Assembly: GCF_000719135.1 (NCBI RefSeq)
Contig: NZ_JOEK01000001.1
Span: 186,001 to 250,000, forward strand
Direction of reading: 5' to 3'
DNA length: 64,000 bases
Source of the DNA: Streptomyces avicenniae
GTDB lineage: Bacteria; Actinomycetota; Actinomycetes; Streptomycetales; Streptomycetaceae
Below are positions 52,201-60,605 of the stretch, in pieces (the stretch's first letter is position 1; every line of letters begins with the position of its first letter). The notes beneath the pieces are model-generated. The model saw nothing but the letters and a program-made list of their open reading frames with translations. It was not told where the DNA came from and ran no database searches. Both the position numbers and the translations under genes were made by a program.

Positions 52201-53700
52201 CGCGATGCTTTGCTGGACGGTTCTTTGGTCGTATGCGACTGCCTGGTCGTAGAGGACTGCTTCGGTGAGACTGCTGCTGACCCGGTAGATGAGGCCGTGA
52301 GTTTCAGGTTGCCACAGGGCAGGGTGTGTGTGCTGGTCGAGTTGCATGGCGTTGGCGCGCAGGGATGAAGCAAGCTCCCCGTCGAGGTGGTCACGGTCCG
52401 GCCAGAGACCCTGGATTGCGTCGGCCGTGATGCGGGCCATCATGGCTCGGATCCGGGATGGGATGGTCTCGCGTATGGCGCGGGCGGTCAGCGCATGCAC
52501 ACGGATGGGCGCCTCATGCGTGTCCTGGGTGATGAGGGCGTAGGTGCGCAGGCAGTACAGCGCGTCGCGGATTTCCTTCTCCGTGACCGCTGGATGGTGT
52601 CGGCGGAACCAGCGCCTATGTCCTGGGCGCGCGGTGCGCAGGTACTGAAGCGCTGGGTGTGTGGTCCACAGGGCGGCGGGGTGACCGAGAGGGTCTACGA
52701 GGGAGATGAGCTGGAGCAGAGGACGGGCGAGGCGAGTGGTGTCGGCGGCCTCTACCCCTGTGAGAGAGATGAGGAGGGAGGCGGTGACGGAACCTCCGTA
52801 CCCTTCGGTGTCGGCGTCCGGCGGAAGCAGGTCGCCCAACCGGTTGTCGGTATCGCGGAAAAGCCTCAGGTAGTCACCAGTCGTGCGCCGTTTATTGATC
52901 ATGTAGGCGGCGGCATGGCCCAGGGCGAGGGGAAGGTGACCCAGTTCCCGGCTGAGCGAGTCGGCGTCGTCGGGGTTGAATAGGTTGGGGTGACCGGCGT
53001 CCGTAAGGCGGCGGCGGAGGAAGGCACGGGCTTCTTCCGGGCTGAAGATGTCCAAGCGGACCGGTGTGCGGCTCTTGCCACTGAGGCGGGCGTCATCGCG
53101 ACGGGTGGTGGCCAGGACCCAGCCGTTGCGTGCGTTGCCGTCGGGCCACCACTCGTCCACCGCTTCTGGGTCGCTGATGTCGTCAAGCACGACCAGCCAC
53201 CGCCGCTCGGTCGCCGCCAACCAGGCCAGGAACACCTTGGCGGCGGCCGGGCTGTCGTCTGACGCGCCTCCCGGAAGATGCAGCCGTTCGGCCGCCTCCG
53301 CGTAAGCAGTGATGATCTGGTCGGGCTCGGTCGCCTTCGCCCAAACCAACACATCCAAGCCGCCCTCACCGGAAGGCTCCTCGTCGCGTGTTTCTCGTGC
53401 GAGAGAGGCAGCAAGCTGGCTCTTGCCGACCCCACCATCTCCGACCAGCACCTGGCAAAGGGCCGCATTACCGCCTCTGTCACGGACGCGCGCGATCTTC
53501 TTACGGACGGCGGTGCGGGGCTGGAAAGCCGCTGCCAGCGGCGGCACTGTCCCCACCCACACCGGCCATACAACCTCGGCCCCCGATTCCGGCCCCAGCA
53601 CCGGTCGAATATGCACGTTCACGTCCCGGCCGACCTGAGTCACGTTGCCCCCCGTACGCGCACTTTGCCGCATACGGCGCTGCCCCGAACGCTCCGCCAC
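51805..53700 (-). CDS. NB-ARC/TPR (NLR-like) protein, truncated
   Basis: A 631-residue STAND-type protein. The N-terminus has RMRQSARTGGNVTQVGRDVN, resembling RHIM-like amyloid signalling motifs. The NB-ARC ATPase follows: P-loop VLVGDGGVGKSQLA, Walker B RRWLVVLDDIS, sensor VLATTRRDD, and GLPL-type LGHLPLALGHAAAY. A helical region leads to TPR units LMVRSNLANSYSDAGRTRDA and two more. A 23-base loss in the next unit shifts the frame and ends the protein at 51805 after a short aberrant tail. GTG 53700 has GGGAGG upstream and lies 17 bases after the small membrane-protein gene, so the two are one operon. Likely role: sensor of invasion or stress. Confidence 0.82.
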   Translation of the reverse strand: MAERSGQRRMRQSARTGGNVTQVGRDVNVHIRPVLGPESGAEVVWPVWVGTVPPLAAAFQPRTAVRKKIARVRDRGGNAALCQVLVGDGGVGKSQLAASLARETRDEEPSGEGGLDVLVWAKATEPDQIITAYAEAAERLHLPGGASDDSPAAAKVFLAWLAATERRWLVVLDDISDPEAVDEWWPDGNARNGWVLATTRRDDARLSGKSRTPVRLDIFSPEEARAFLRRRLTDAGHPNLFNPDDADSLSRELGHLPLALGHAAAYMINKRRTTGDYLRLFRDTDNRLGDLLPPDADTEGYGGSVTASLLISLTGVEAADTTRLARPLLQLISLVDPLGHPAALWTTHPALQYLRTARPGHRRWFRRHHPAVTEKEIRDALYCLRTYALITQDTHEAPIRVHALTARAIRETIPSRIRAMMARITADAIQGLWPDRDHLDGELASSLRANAMQLDQHTHPALWQPETHGLIYRVSSSLTEAVLYDQAVAYDQRTVQQSIAMHGPDHPETLMVRSNLANSYSDAGRTRDALELCERVLADCERVLGADHPDTLSARNNLANSYSDAGRTRDALELCERVLADYERVLGADHPDTLSARNNLANSGRPQPAGAGPHRLRARPWVRSPRHSQRA

Positions 53701-53717
53701 TGCCCCTCCCGCTCGTC

Positions 53718-54101
53718 TCAGGCGCGGTTCCCGCCGACCTGGTCGATGTCACCGTTACCAGTACCGTGCGCCTTCTGCCGTACGTCCTCCCGTGCCGGAC
53801 GCGCCCGACGTCCGCCCCCCGAACCGTGATCGCCACCCGTCTGCGTGATGTTGCCGCCCCCGCGTGCCGACTGCCGTACCCGGCGCCCCTCCGCACTACC
53901 CGCTCGGGAGGCGCCAGCCTGGGCCCACCAGCCGAGCCCGGCCAGCACTCCCGCCGCGACCACACCCGACACCGGACCGATCACGTCCCACGGATCGTTC
54001 CCCCCGTTCGACAGCACTGCCCAGGGAACCGCCACGGCGAAGAACGCCACAACCGAGCCGCCCACCGCCACCAGCCACCGCACCACAGCCTGCCCCCGCA
54101 T
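53718..54101 (-). CDS. Two-TM protein with two RHIM-like motifs (candidate NLR effector)
   Basis: A protein of about 127 residues with two membrane segments (VVRWLVAVGGSVVAFFAVAV and VIGPVSGVVAAGVLAGLGWW) and a cytoplasmic Gly/Arg-rich tail. The tail holds RRVRQSARGGGNITQTGGD, closely matching the N-terminus of the downstream NB-ARC protein (RxRQSARxGGNxTQxGxD), and a second copy GDIDQVGGN at the end. A membrane effector sharing a short amyloid-like motif with an NLR-type partner suggests signal transfer by templating. ATG 54101 with GAGGG is preferred; ATG 54113 or 54167 would lengthen it. Confidence 0.65.
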   Translation of the reverse strand: MRGQAVVRWLVAVGGSVVAFFAVAVPWAVLSNGGNDPWDVIGPVSGVVAAGVLAGLGWWAQAGASRAGSAEGRRVRQSARGGGNITQTGGDHGSGGGRRARPAREDVRQKAHGTGNGDIDQVGGNRA

Positions 54102-54447
54102 CCCCGCCCTCATCGACGGCGTCAACCCATGCTGAAACAACCCATGTTCGCACGCACCGCACGCCATCACCGGGCAAGCGGGAAGAACGGAATGGCCACG
54201 GTGGGCTTGTGCCCCCACGCGGTCGGTGGAGCGGGTTTGGGCGGTGTCCTGTTGGGGTCGGGCATGGGCGCTTCCCCAGCAGATCGGGCGGGGAGGAGCC
54301 CTGCCTTTGGGTGTCCATAGGCGGCGGTGGCTGTGGCGGTCAACGACGTCGTGGCAGTGGAGAACCACCGAGTCCCCGCAGTGCCAGGCGGGCCGTGGGC
54401 GTCGTGTGCGGTGGCCTCGCAGCGGAAACCCTCGCGGGTCCTGCGTC
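54102..54447. other. Region upstream of the membrane-protein/NLR pair
   Basis: CAACCCATG occurs twice at 54123-54131 and 54138-54146 (period 15), just upstream of the membrane-protein start, and could be a regulator site. A minus-strand frame of 94 codons (54167-54451) overlaps the ATPase-gene stop as ATGA but is low-complexity; I do not support it as a gene. Confidence 0.4.
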
Positions 54448-54828
54448 TCATGCCGTGCGGAGTTCGGCCGTGACGCTGTGGCCCTGCTGGTCGCCGCTGA
54501 CCCGCACCTCGTCCGCGTACGTGACGACGAGCGCCAGGCCCCGGCCGCCGGTGGCGTGGTTGTCGGGGTGCTCGACGTGCGGGCGGGTGAGGGCGCCGCC
54601 CGCGTCGGTCACGGTGATGGTGACGGCCGCCTCCCCCAGCGTCACGGCCAGGAGGAACCCGCCGTCACCGCTCGCGGTGTGCGTGATCGCGTTCGCGCCC
54701 AACTCGGTGATGATCAGAGCGGCGTCGTCCGCGCACGGGTGGGTACCGAGAATGTCTCGGGTCCAGCGACGGGCGTGACTGACTTCTTCGGGCTGGCCGG
54801 CGAAGGTCCCCCAGTCCTGCCGAGTGAA
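54448..54828 (-). pseudogene. HATPase (anti-sigma-like) gene lacking a start codon
   Basis: The frame encodes a Streptomyces-type small histidine-kinase-like ATPase: EEVSHARRWTRDILGTHPCA, LIITELGANAITHTASG (N box), VTDAGG (G1) and GGRGLALVVTYAD (G2), ending HSVTAELRTA. Coding similarity runs from about 54828, but the open frame back to a stop at 54874 contains no ATG, GTG or TTG before a TTG at 54702 in the N box. The upstream boundary coincides with an integrase remnant on the other strand. I take it as 5'-truncated, possibly by recombination. Confidence 0.6.
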
Positions 54829-54970
54829 AGCAGAGGCCGAGAAGAGCGTAGGGACGCCGCAGGGTCCCCGGTTCTACGAGCTACGTCACGTCGGACATGC
54901 CCTCAATACGCGGAGCAGAGCCGCGTGCAGGAAGGCAATGGTGCGAGCCCAATGGCCTGCCCTTGAGGAG
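54824..54970 (+). pseudogene. Tyrosine integrase C-terminal remnant
   Basis: The frame reads GPRFYELRHVGHALNTRS and then RKAMVRAQ, which matches the catalytic LRHxGH block and the following helix of actinobacterial phage-type tyrosine integrases. The catalytic Tyr segment is missing and the similarity ends at about 54960. It is a remnant only, but it marks a former integrative element at this place. Confidence 0.5.
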
Positions 54971-55009
54971 CGGGTGACGAGCATCAAACTCGTGCTCTGC
55001 TCTGGGGAT

Positions 55010-55392
55010 TCACGGTGTAAGACCGCCTCGACAAGCCCGTGGCCTGTACGACTGATGCCTCAGCGGAGCGCTGGAACGTTCCCCGCAGTCCGTCGCCGAC
55101 GGTCGGAGGTCTGCGAAGGGCGGGATGATGCGGACGATGGCGATGAGTTCGATGCGCGGCACGGGTAGCGCGAAGAACCAGCCGTCGGCGAGGAGAGGGA
55201 TGCGGCGTAGTCCGCCAGGGCCGCCGTGGCTCGGGCCGTCACCGATATCGGTGACATCGACGCCGACGTCGGCGAGAGCTACCAGTTCGTCGGCCAGTCG
55301 CTCGACCTCGGTGACGAGGTGAGGGGGAGTCCCGCGATGACGTGCTCGGCGTCCGGGTCGTACTCCCACCGCCACTGTTCCTTGTAGTTCAC
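55010..55392 (-). pseudogene. Frameshifted toxin-like gene paired with DUF6247
   Basis: GTG 55392 overlaps the DUF6247 stop by four bases and opens NYKEQWRWEYDPDAEHVIAGLP, after which the frame soon stops at 55279. In the neighbouring frame the protein goes on as HLVTEVERLADELVALADVG, then GGLRRIPLLADGWFFALP and IELIAIVRIIPPFADL. One missing C in the run of five C at about 55322-55326 (minus strand) accounts for the shift. The layout (small, WFFALP, RIELIAIVRI strands) is RelE/ParE-like, and the coupling suggests a toxin-antitoxin-type pair. The tail after PPFADL is probably aberrant. Confidence 0.6.
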
Positions 55393-55766
55393 GGAAGGTG
55401 GTGTCCGCGCTGAACGCCCGCCTCGGCAACGGCTGTGTCGAGGATGCCGCCGATCTCGGCGGCGAGGACACGGGCCTCGTCCAGGTCGTCGGTCTCGGCG
55501 GCACGGGCCTCCAGCGCGCGCAGCCGGGCCGCGCGGTCCGGGGCGCGCTCGATCGCCACGTACACGGCCCACTGACCGACGAAACGGCGCATGGGCGCGG
55601 CGCTCACCTGTTCGCGGGCTTGCCTCAGGGCGGCGGCACGTTCGGCGTCGAACACGGGAAGCGCACCAGGAGCGACGAGCGCGAGCGCGGCCCGCAGTTC
55701 CTCAGGAGTGCCCCCAGGCTGTGGGATCCGAGACGCCCCAGCGGAGGAATCCGACGCGGTCGTCAT
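55389..55766 (-). CDS. DUF6247-type small protein
   Basis: A 125-residue soluble protein resembling the Streptomyces DUF6247 family: LRAALALVAPGALPVFDAER, then VGQWAVYVAIERAPDRAARL. It is mostly helical, Ala-rich and acidic in the tail. AAGGAG precedes ATG 55766 at good spacing. Its stop overlaps the start of a toxin-like reading frame (GTGA), so it may be the antitoxin-like partner of that gene; this is inferred from order. Confidence 0.7.
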   Translation of the reverse strand: MTTASDSSAGASRIPQPGGTPEELRAALALVAPGALPVFDAERAAALRQAREQVSAAPMRRFVGQWAVYVAIERAPDRAARLRALEARAAETDDLDEARVLAAEIGGILDTAVAEAGVQRGHHLP

Positions 55767-55978
55767 GGAATCGCTCCTTCGGGCTGCCGACGCTGCTTCC
55801 GCCAGCGTGTCCGATAAGCCCCCAAATCTCAAGCTCGGAGTCAGCCGACCGCAGAGGCAGACCGTTGGCGAGCCACGGGACTGATGAGGGGCCGTCCTGC
55901 TGACCGATTTCCTGGTCGCGATGGAGGCGGAGGCCACGGCGGGCGGATCGAGCTGGTGCGCTGAGTACGTCGTGACGA

Positions 55979-56047
55979 AGTTCGGCCGTGACGTTGTGGC
56001 CGTCGTGATCGGCTGTGTGTCGGTCGCGTAGGTGGCGACCGGTGCCG
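55979..56047 (-). pseudogene. Second HATPase C-terminal fragment
   Basis: AGTTCGGCCGTGACG followed by TGTGGCC at 55979 repeats the 3' end of the ATPase gene at 54461 with few changes, and on the minus strand it reads DHDGHNVTAELRHD, like QQGHSVTAELRTA. Similarity fades after about 70 bases. It is a decayed copy lying on the far side of the DUF6247 pair. The rest of 55767-56064 holds nothing I can support. Confidence 0.4.
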
Positions 56048-56064
56048 GGCTTCCGGCCCGGGTG

Positions 56065-57498
56065 TCAGGTGGGCTGTCTGTCCCGTGGTGCGGGGTGCGG
56101 GGACGTGGGGCGGTGGCGGGGTGGGAGTAGGGGGAGGGTCACGGCCACCGCCGCGAGCGGCAGTGCCGCCGCGACCGTCAGGCCGAGGGCGTGTCCCGCG
56201 GTGGCCGCCGCGAGCGGTGCCTCGCCGTCGGCGAGGAGCGCGTTCGCCCGCGCCGCCTGGATGTTGACGAGGACGGCCAGCCCCAGCGCGCCGCCGATCT
56301 GGCGCGAGCTGCTGAGGACGGCGGACGCCATGCCCGCCTCGTGCGGCGGGAGGCCGCCGGTCGCGGCGGCGGTGAGGGGGACGAAGCCGATGCCGAGCCC
56401 GGCGCCCAGGACCAGCGACGGCCCGAGCACGTCCCCCGTGAAGCTGCCCGGCGCGTCGAGGAACGCCATCCAGCCGAGCCCGGCGGCCGTCAGCAGCCCG
56501 CTCGGCACGAGCAGCGCCCGCGCGCCGACCACCGCCAGCAGCCGCGTGGACACCCGGATCCCGGCGAACACCAGCACGCACATCGGCAGGAACGCGAGCC
56601 CCGCCTCCGCCGGGCCGAGCCGCAGCACGTCCTGGAGGTAGAGGGACACGAAGTAGAACGCCCCGAACTGCCCCGCGCTCAGCAGCAGCATGAAGAGGTT
56701 CGCCCCCGCCACCGGACGTCGCGCCAGCAGCCCGGGCCGCACCAGCGGCTCCGCCGCCCGCGCCTCCCACACGCAGAACGCCACGAGCAGCACGGCCGCC
56801 CCGCCGAGCGCCGCGAGCGTGCCGGGCGCCGTCCAGCCCGTCGCCTCGGTCCGCGCCACGCCGAGGATGAGGAGCGACGCCCCCGCCGTGGCGAGGACGG
56901 CGCCCGGTACGTCGAGCCGCGCGCGGTGCCCCCGGTCGCCCGGCGCGCCGAGCAGCGCGGTGACGACGACGGCCAGCGCCAGCGGCAGGTTGACCAGCAT
57001 GACGGACCGCCACCCCGCGTACTCCGCGAGCAGCCCGCCGAGGAGGACGCCCACGCTGCCGCCCACGGCGGAGACCGCCGAGTAGACGCCGAGCGCGCGG
57101 TTGCGCGCCGGTCCTGCCGCGAACGTGACGGTGAGCAGCGCGAGCGCGGCCGGGACGAGCGCGGCGGCCCCGGCGCCCTGGACGACGCGCGCGGCGATCA
57201 GCTGCCACGGCTCCCGCGCCAGCCCGCCGCCGAGCGAGGCCAGCGCGAACAGCACGGTCCCGGCCAGGAGCAGCCGCCTGCGGCCGAACAGGTCGGCGGC
57301 CCGCCCGCCGAGCAGCAGCAGGCCGCCGAAGGAGAGCGCGTAGCCGTTGACGACCCACGCCAGGGAGCGGCCGAGGCCGAGCCCGGCGTCCATCGCGGGG
57401 AGCGCGACGTTGACGACCGTCATGTCGAGGGTGGCCGTGAGCTGGGCGAGGGCGACGGATGTGAGGACGAGCGTCGGTCGGGCGTCTCGCGTGCGCAT
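56065..57498 (-). CDS. MFS transporter, DHA2 (EmrB/QacA) type
   Basis: A 477-residue exporter with about 14 membrane segments. Family features: ATLDMTVVNVALPAM in the first helix, GGRAADLFGRRRLLLAG (motif A) and VYSAVSAVGGSVGVLLGGLL (motif C, antiporter). ATG 57498 follows GGAGGTG. It is divergent from the phosphatase gene across 159 bases; no regulator gene adjoins. Probably exports a drug or dye using the proton gradient. Confidence 0.9.
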   Translation of the reverse strand: MRTRDARPTLVLTSVALAQLTATLDMTVVNVALPAMDAGLGLGRSLAWVVNGYALSFGGLLLLGGRAADLFGRRRLLLAGTVLFALASLGGGLAREPWQLIAARVVQGAGAAALVPAALALLTVTFAAGPARNRALGVYSAVSAVGGSVGVLLGGLLAEYAGWRSVMLVNLPLALAVVVTALLGAPGDRGHRARLDVPGAVLATAGASLLILGVARTEATGWTAPGTLAALGGAAVLLVAFCVWEARAAEPLVRPGLLARRPVAGANLFMLLLSAGQFGAFYFVSLYLQDVLRLGPAEAGLAFLPMCVLVFAGIRVSTRLLAVVGARALLVPSGLLTAAGLGWMAFLDAPGSFTGDVLGPSLVLGAGLGIGFVPLTAAATGGLPPHEAGMASAVLSSSRQIGGALGLAVLVNIQAARANALLADGEAPLAAATAGHALGLTVAAALPLAAVAVTLPLLPPRHRPTSPHPAPRDRQPT

Positions 57499-57657
57499 GG
57501 GCAACACCTCCGGGGAACGCGCGGCGTACGGTCCAACGCGCGAACGTCCGCGCGGGCACGCCCGGGCGCCCGTGCCCGTCTGGTAGGTGTGGTCACCTGG
57601 CCGCCGCAGCGCCGTACCGCCGCGCGGCGCGGACGGCGGAGGACGGAGGATGGGCAC

Positions 57658-58998
57658 GTGGGAGCCGTGGAGGAACAGCCGCAGGAGCCGCACGGCGGGC
57701 TCGTGGACCTGACGTCCGAACACATCCGCCGCCTGTCGCAGGCGCACGACCGGATGCGCGCGCTGCTCGGGGCCCTGACGGGCATCAGCGGTGAGCTGGA
57801 CTTGCCCGCCGTGCTGCGCCGCATCGTCGCGACGGCGATGGAGCTGGTCGGGGCGCGCTACGGGGCGATGGGGGTGCTGGACGAGGAGGGCGAGGGGCTG
57901 GCGGAGTTCATCCCCGTGGGGCTGAGCGCGGCGGAGTTCGACCGGCTGGCGGGGGTGCCGTTCCCGCGCGGGCGGGGGCTGCTCGGTTACCTCATCGACC
58001 ACCCGGAGCCGGTGCGCGTGCCGTGCATCGGGGAGCATCCGGCGTCGGTCGGTTTCCCGCCGGGGCATCCGACGATGCGGACGATGCTCGGGGTGGCCAT
58101 CGGCGTGCGCGGCCGGGTGTACGGGAACCTCTACCTCAGCGAGCGCCGGGACGGGCGGCCGTTCGACACGGAGGACGAGGCGGTCGTCGTCGCGCTGGCA
58201 GCCGCCGCGGGCGTCGCGGTGGAGAACGCACGGCTGTTCGCGCAGGTGCGTGACAGCGCGGAGCACTTCCAGCGGATGCTGCTGCCGCGGCTGCCCGACC
58301 TGGCGCCGTTCGAGGCGGCGGCGGTCTACCGGACGTCCACGGACCCGGCGCTGCGGGCCGGGCAGGTCGGCGGCGACTGGTACGACGCGCTGCGGCTGCC
58401 TGACGGGGCGCTCGGCGTCGTCATCGGTGACGTCGTCGGGCACGACCTGACGGCCGCAGCCGCCATGGCGCAGGCGCGGCACATGCTGCGCGCGCTCCTC
58501 TACACCGGGCACGGCTCGCCGGGCGCCGTGCTGGGCGAGCTGGACCGCGTGCTGACGGCGATCACCGACCAGCCGATCACGACGGCCTGCCTCGCCCGCG
58601 TCGATCCGGCGCCGGACGGCGCCTGGCGGCTCACGTGGACGTCGGCCGGGCATCCGCCGCCGCTGCTGGTCGCGCCCGACGGCGCGTACCGCTGGCTGGA
58701 GGGCGAGCCGGGCGTGCCGCTGGGCGTGGACGCGGGGCTGCCGCGGCCCGAGCACACGGTGCGGCTGCCGCCCGGGGCGACGCTGCTGCTGTTCACGGAC
58801 GGGCTCGTGGAGGACCACAGGCGTTCGATCGATTCCGGCCTCGCCGAGCTGGCGGCCCACGCGGCGGAGCACATCGGCGGCCCGCTGGACGTGCTCTGCC
58901 ACACCCTGGCCGACCTGCGGCCGAGCGACGGCCACGACGACCTGGCGCTGCTCGCGCTGCGGGCACCTGCCGACTCCACGCGCCATATCGGGACTTGA
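57658..58998 (+). CDS. GAF-SpoIIE (PP2C) phosphatase
   Basis: A 446-residue signalling phosphatase. Residues about 40-205 form a GAF domain (ELVGARYGAMGVLDEEGEGL, RTMLGVAIGVRGRVYGNLYL), and the C-terminal half is an RsbU/SpoIIE-type PP2C domain with metal-binding motifs GGDWYDALRL, GDVVGHDL, TSAGHPPPLL, LLLFTDGLVE and HDDLALL. Such enzymes dephosphorylate anti-anti-sigma factors and so switch stress sigma factors. GTG 57658 has GGAGGA seven bases upstream. Confidence 0.92.
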   Translation: MGAVEEQPQEPHGGLVDLTSEHIRRLSQAHDRMRALLGALTGISGELDLPAVLRRIVATAMELVGARYGAMGVLDEEGEGLAEFIPVGLSAAEFDRLAGVPFPRGRGLLGYLIDHPEPVRVPCIGEHPASVGFPPGHPTMRTMLGVAIGVRGRVYGNLYLSERRDGRPFDTEDEAVVVALAAAAGVAVENARLFAQVRDSAEHFQRMLLPRLPDLAPFEAAAVYRTSTDPALRAGQVGGDWYDALRLPDGALGVVIGDVVGHDLTAAAAMAQARHMLRALLYTGHGSPGAVLGELDRVLTAITDQPITTACLARVDPAPDGAWRLTWTSAGHPPPLLVAPDGAYRWLEGEPGVPLGVDAGLPRPEHTVRLPPGATLLLFTDGLVEDHRRSIDSGLAELAAHAAEHIGGPLDVLCHTLADLRPSDGHDDLALLALRAPADSTRHIGT

Positions 58999-59046
58999 GA
59001 GCCCAAAGAGTCACCTGTCGCTGGCCGGATTCGTATGCTGTTCGCC

Positions 59047-60342
59047 ATGACCGCAGCCTTCGACCGTCGCCACACCGACGACCTCATGGCCTTCCTGGCC
59101 CAGTCCCCCTCCCCCTTCCACGCCGTCGCGAGCGCCGCCGCACGCCTGGCGGACGCCGGGTTCACGCGCCTCGCGGAGACCGACGCGTGGGACGGCGCGC
59201 CCGGGGGCCGGTACGTGGAGCGTGGTGGGGCGCTGGTCGCGTGGTTCGTGCCGGAGGGCGCGGGACCGGCGACACCGTTCCGTGTCATCGGCGCGCACAC
59301 CGACTCGCCGAACCTGCGCCTGAAGCCCGTGCCGGAGACGGGCCGGGCGGGCTGGAAGCAGCTGGCCGTGGAGCTGTACGGCGGGCCGCTGGTCAACAGC
59401 TGGCTGGACCGCGACCTGGGGCTCTCGGGCCGTCTGGCCCTGCGGGGCGGCGGTACGGCGCTGGTGCACGTGGACCGGCCGCTGCTGCGCGTGCCGCAGC
59501 TGGCGATCCACCTCGACCGGTCGGTCAACGACTCCCTGGCGCTCAACCGTCAGGAGCACACGATGCCGCTGTGGGGCCTCGGGGCGCCGCGCGAGCACGA
59601 GTTGATCGAGTTCCTGGCGCAGGAGGCGGGGCTCGGCTCGGCGGGGGAGATCGTCGGCTGGGACCTGATGGCGCACAGCGTCGAGCCGCCCGCGTATCTC
59701 GGCAAGGACCGCGAACTCCTGGCGGCGCCGCGCCTGGACAACCTGCTGTCGGTGCACGCGGCGACGGCGGCGCTGCTCGACGCGGCGGGGGCGGGCGCGG
59801 AGTTGCGGCACATCCCGGTGCTGGCCGCGTTCGACCACGAGGAGAACGGCAGCGAGTCCGACACGGGCGCGGGCGGGCCGCTGCTGGGCGTGGCGCTTGA
59901 GCGGGACGTGTACGTGCGCGGCGGCGGCCCGGAGGACCGGGCGCGCGCGGTCGCAGGATCGTTCTGCCTGTCGTCCGACACCGGGCACGCGGTGCACCCC
60001 AACTACCCGGAGCGGCACGACCCCGACCACCGTCCCGTCGCGGGCGGCGGGCCGCTGCTGAAGGTCAACGTGAACCAGCGGTACGCCACGGACGGCGTGG
60101 GCCGCGCGGTGTTCACGGCGGCCTGCGAGCAGGCGGGCGTGCCGTGGCAGCCGTTCGTCTCGCGCAACGACATCCCGTGCGGCACGACGATCGGCCCGAT
60201 CACGTCGGCGCGGCACGGCATCGCGACCGTGGACGTCGGCGCGGCCATCCTGTCGATGCACTCCGCGCGGGAGTTGTGCGCCGCCGCCGACCCGTATCTG
60301 CTGGCGAGCGCGATGGCCGCGTTCCTGCGTCCGGCGGCCTGA
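59047..60342 (+). CDS. M18-family aminopeptidase
   Basis: A 431-residue zinc aminopeptidase of family M18 (aspartyl aminopeptidase/ApeB type), cytosolic and normally dodecameric. Metal and catalytic residues are visible in GAHTDSPNLRLKP, APRLDNLLS, AAFDHEENGS, SSDTGHAVHPNY and LSMHSARELC. ATG 59047 is likely leaderless: TATGCT at 59034-59039 is a fair -10 box seven bases before it and no ribosome binding site is present. An upstream in-frame ATG at 59035 lies within that box. Confidence 0.9.
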   Translation: MTAAFDRRHTDDLMAFLAQSPSPFHAVASAAARLADAGFTRLAETDAWDGAPGGRYVERGGALVAWFVPEGAGPATPFRVIGAHTDSPNLRLKPVPETGRAGWKQLAVELYGGPLVNSWLDRDLGLSGRLALRGGGTALVHVDRPLLRVPQLAIHLDRSVNDSLALNRQEHTMPLWGLGAPREHELIEFLAQEAGLGSAGEIVGWDLMAHSVEPPAYLGKDRELLAAPRLDNLLSVHAATAALLDAAGAGAELRHIPVLAAFDHEENGSESDTGAGGPLLGVALERDVYVRGGGPEDRARAVAGSFCLSSDTGHAVHPNYPERHDPDHRPVAGGGPLLKVNVNQRYATDGVGRAVFTAACEQAGVPWQPFVSRNDIPCGTTIGPITSARHGIATVDVGAAILSMHSARELCAAADPYLLASAMAAFLRPAA

Positions 60343-60605
60343 ACGGGGTGCCCGGCCGGGCGGTCGGCGGGGCGTCCGGCGGGCTGTCGCGGGCGGGGGA
60401 AACGCGGCTGTAACACCGGTGTCGGCCCATGGGTGTGACGGCGCCGGGCGGACCGTGTGCGGGGGGTTTCCCGCGGGTCCCGGCGGTGGCTCCGAGCCGC
60501 GCGGGGCCCCTAGGATTCGTACCCGGAAAGCCATTCACCGGCTGCGGCAGCGCAGCGTACCGTGTGAACACCCAAGCCAGCGCCGAAACCGCCACGAGGG
60601 GTCCC
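60343..60605. other. Intergenic region before the isomerase-like gene
   Basis: No gene is supported here. TAGGAT at 60511-60516 resembles a -10 element for the downstream gene, but no convincing -35 partner was found. Confidence 0.3.

Noticed and set aside
54167..54451. 94-codon minus-strand frame overlapping the ATPase stop as ATGA
   Set aside because: Low-complexity composition, poor codon bias and no recognisable domain; it overlaps the promoter region of the membrane-protein gene.
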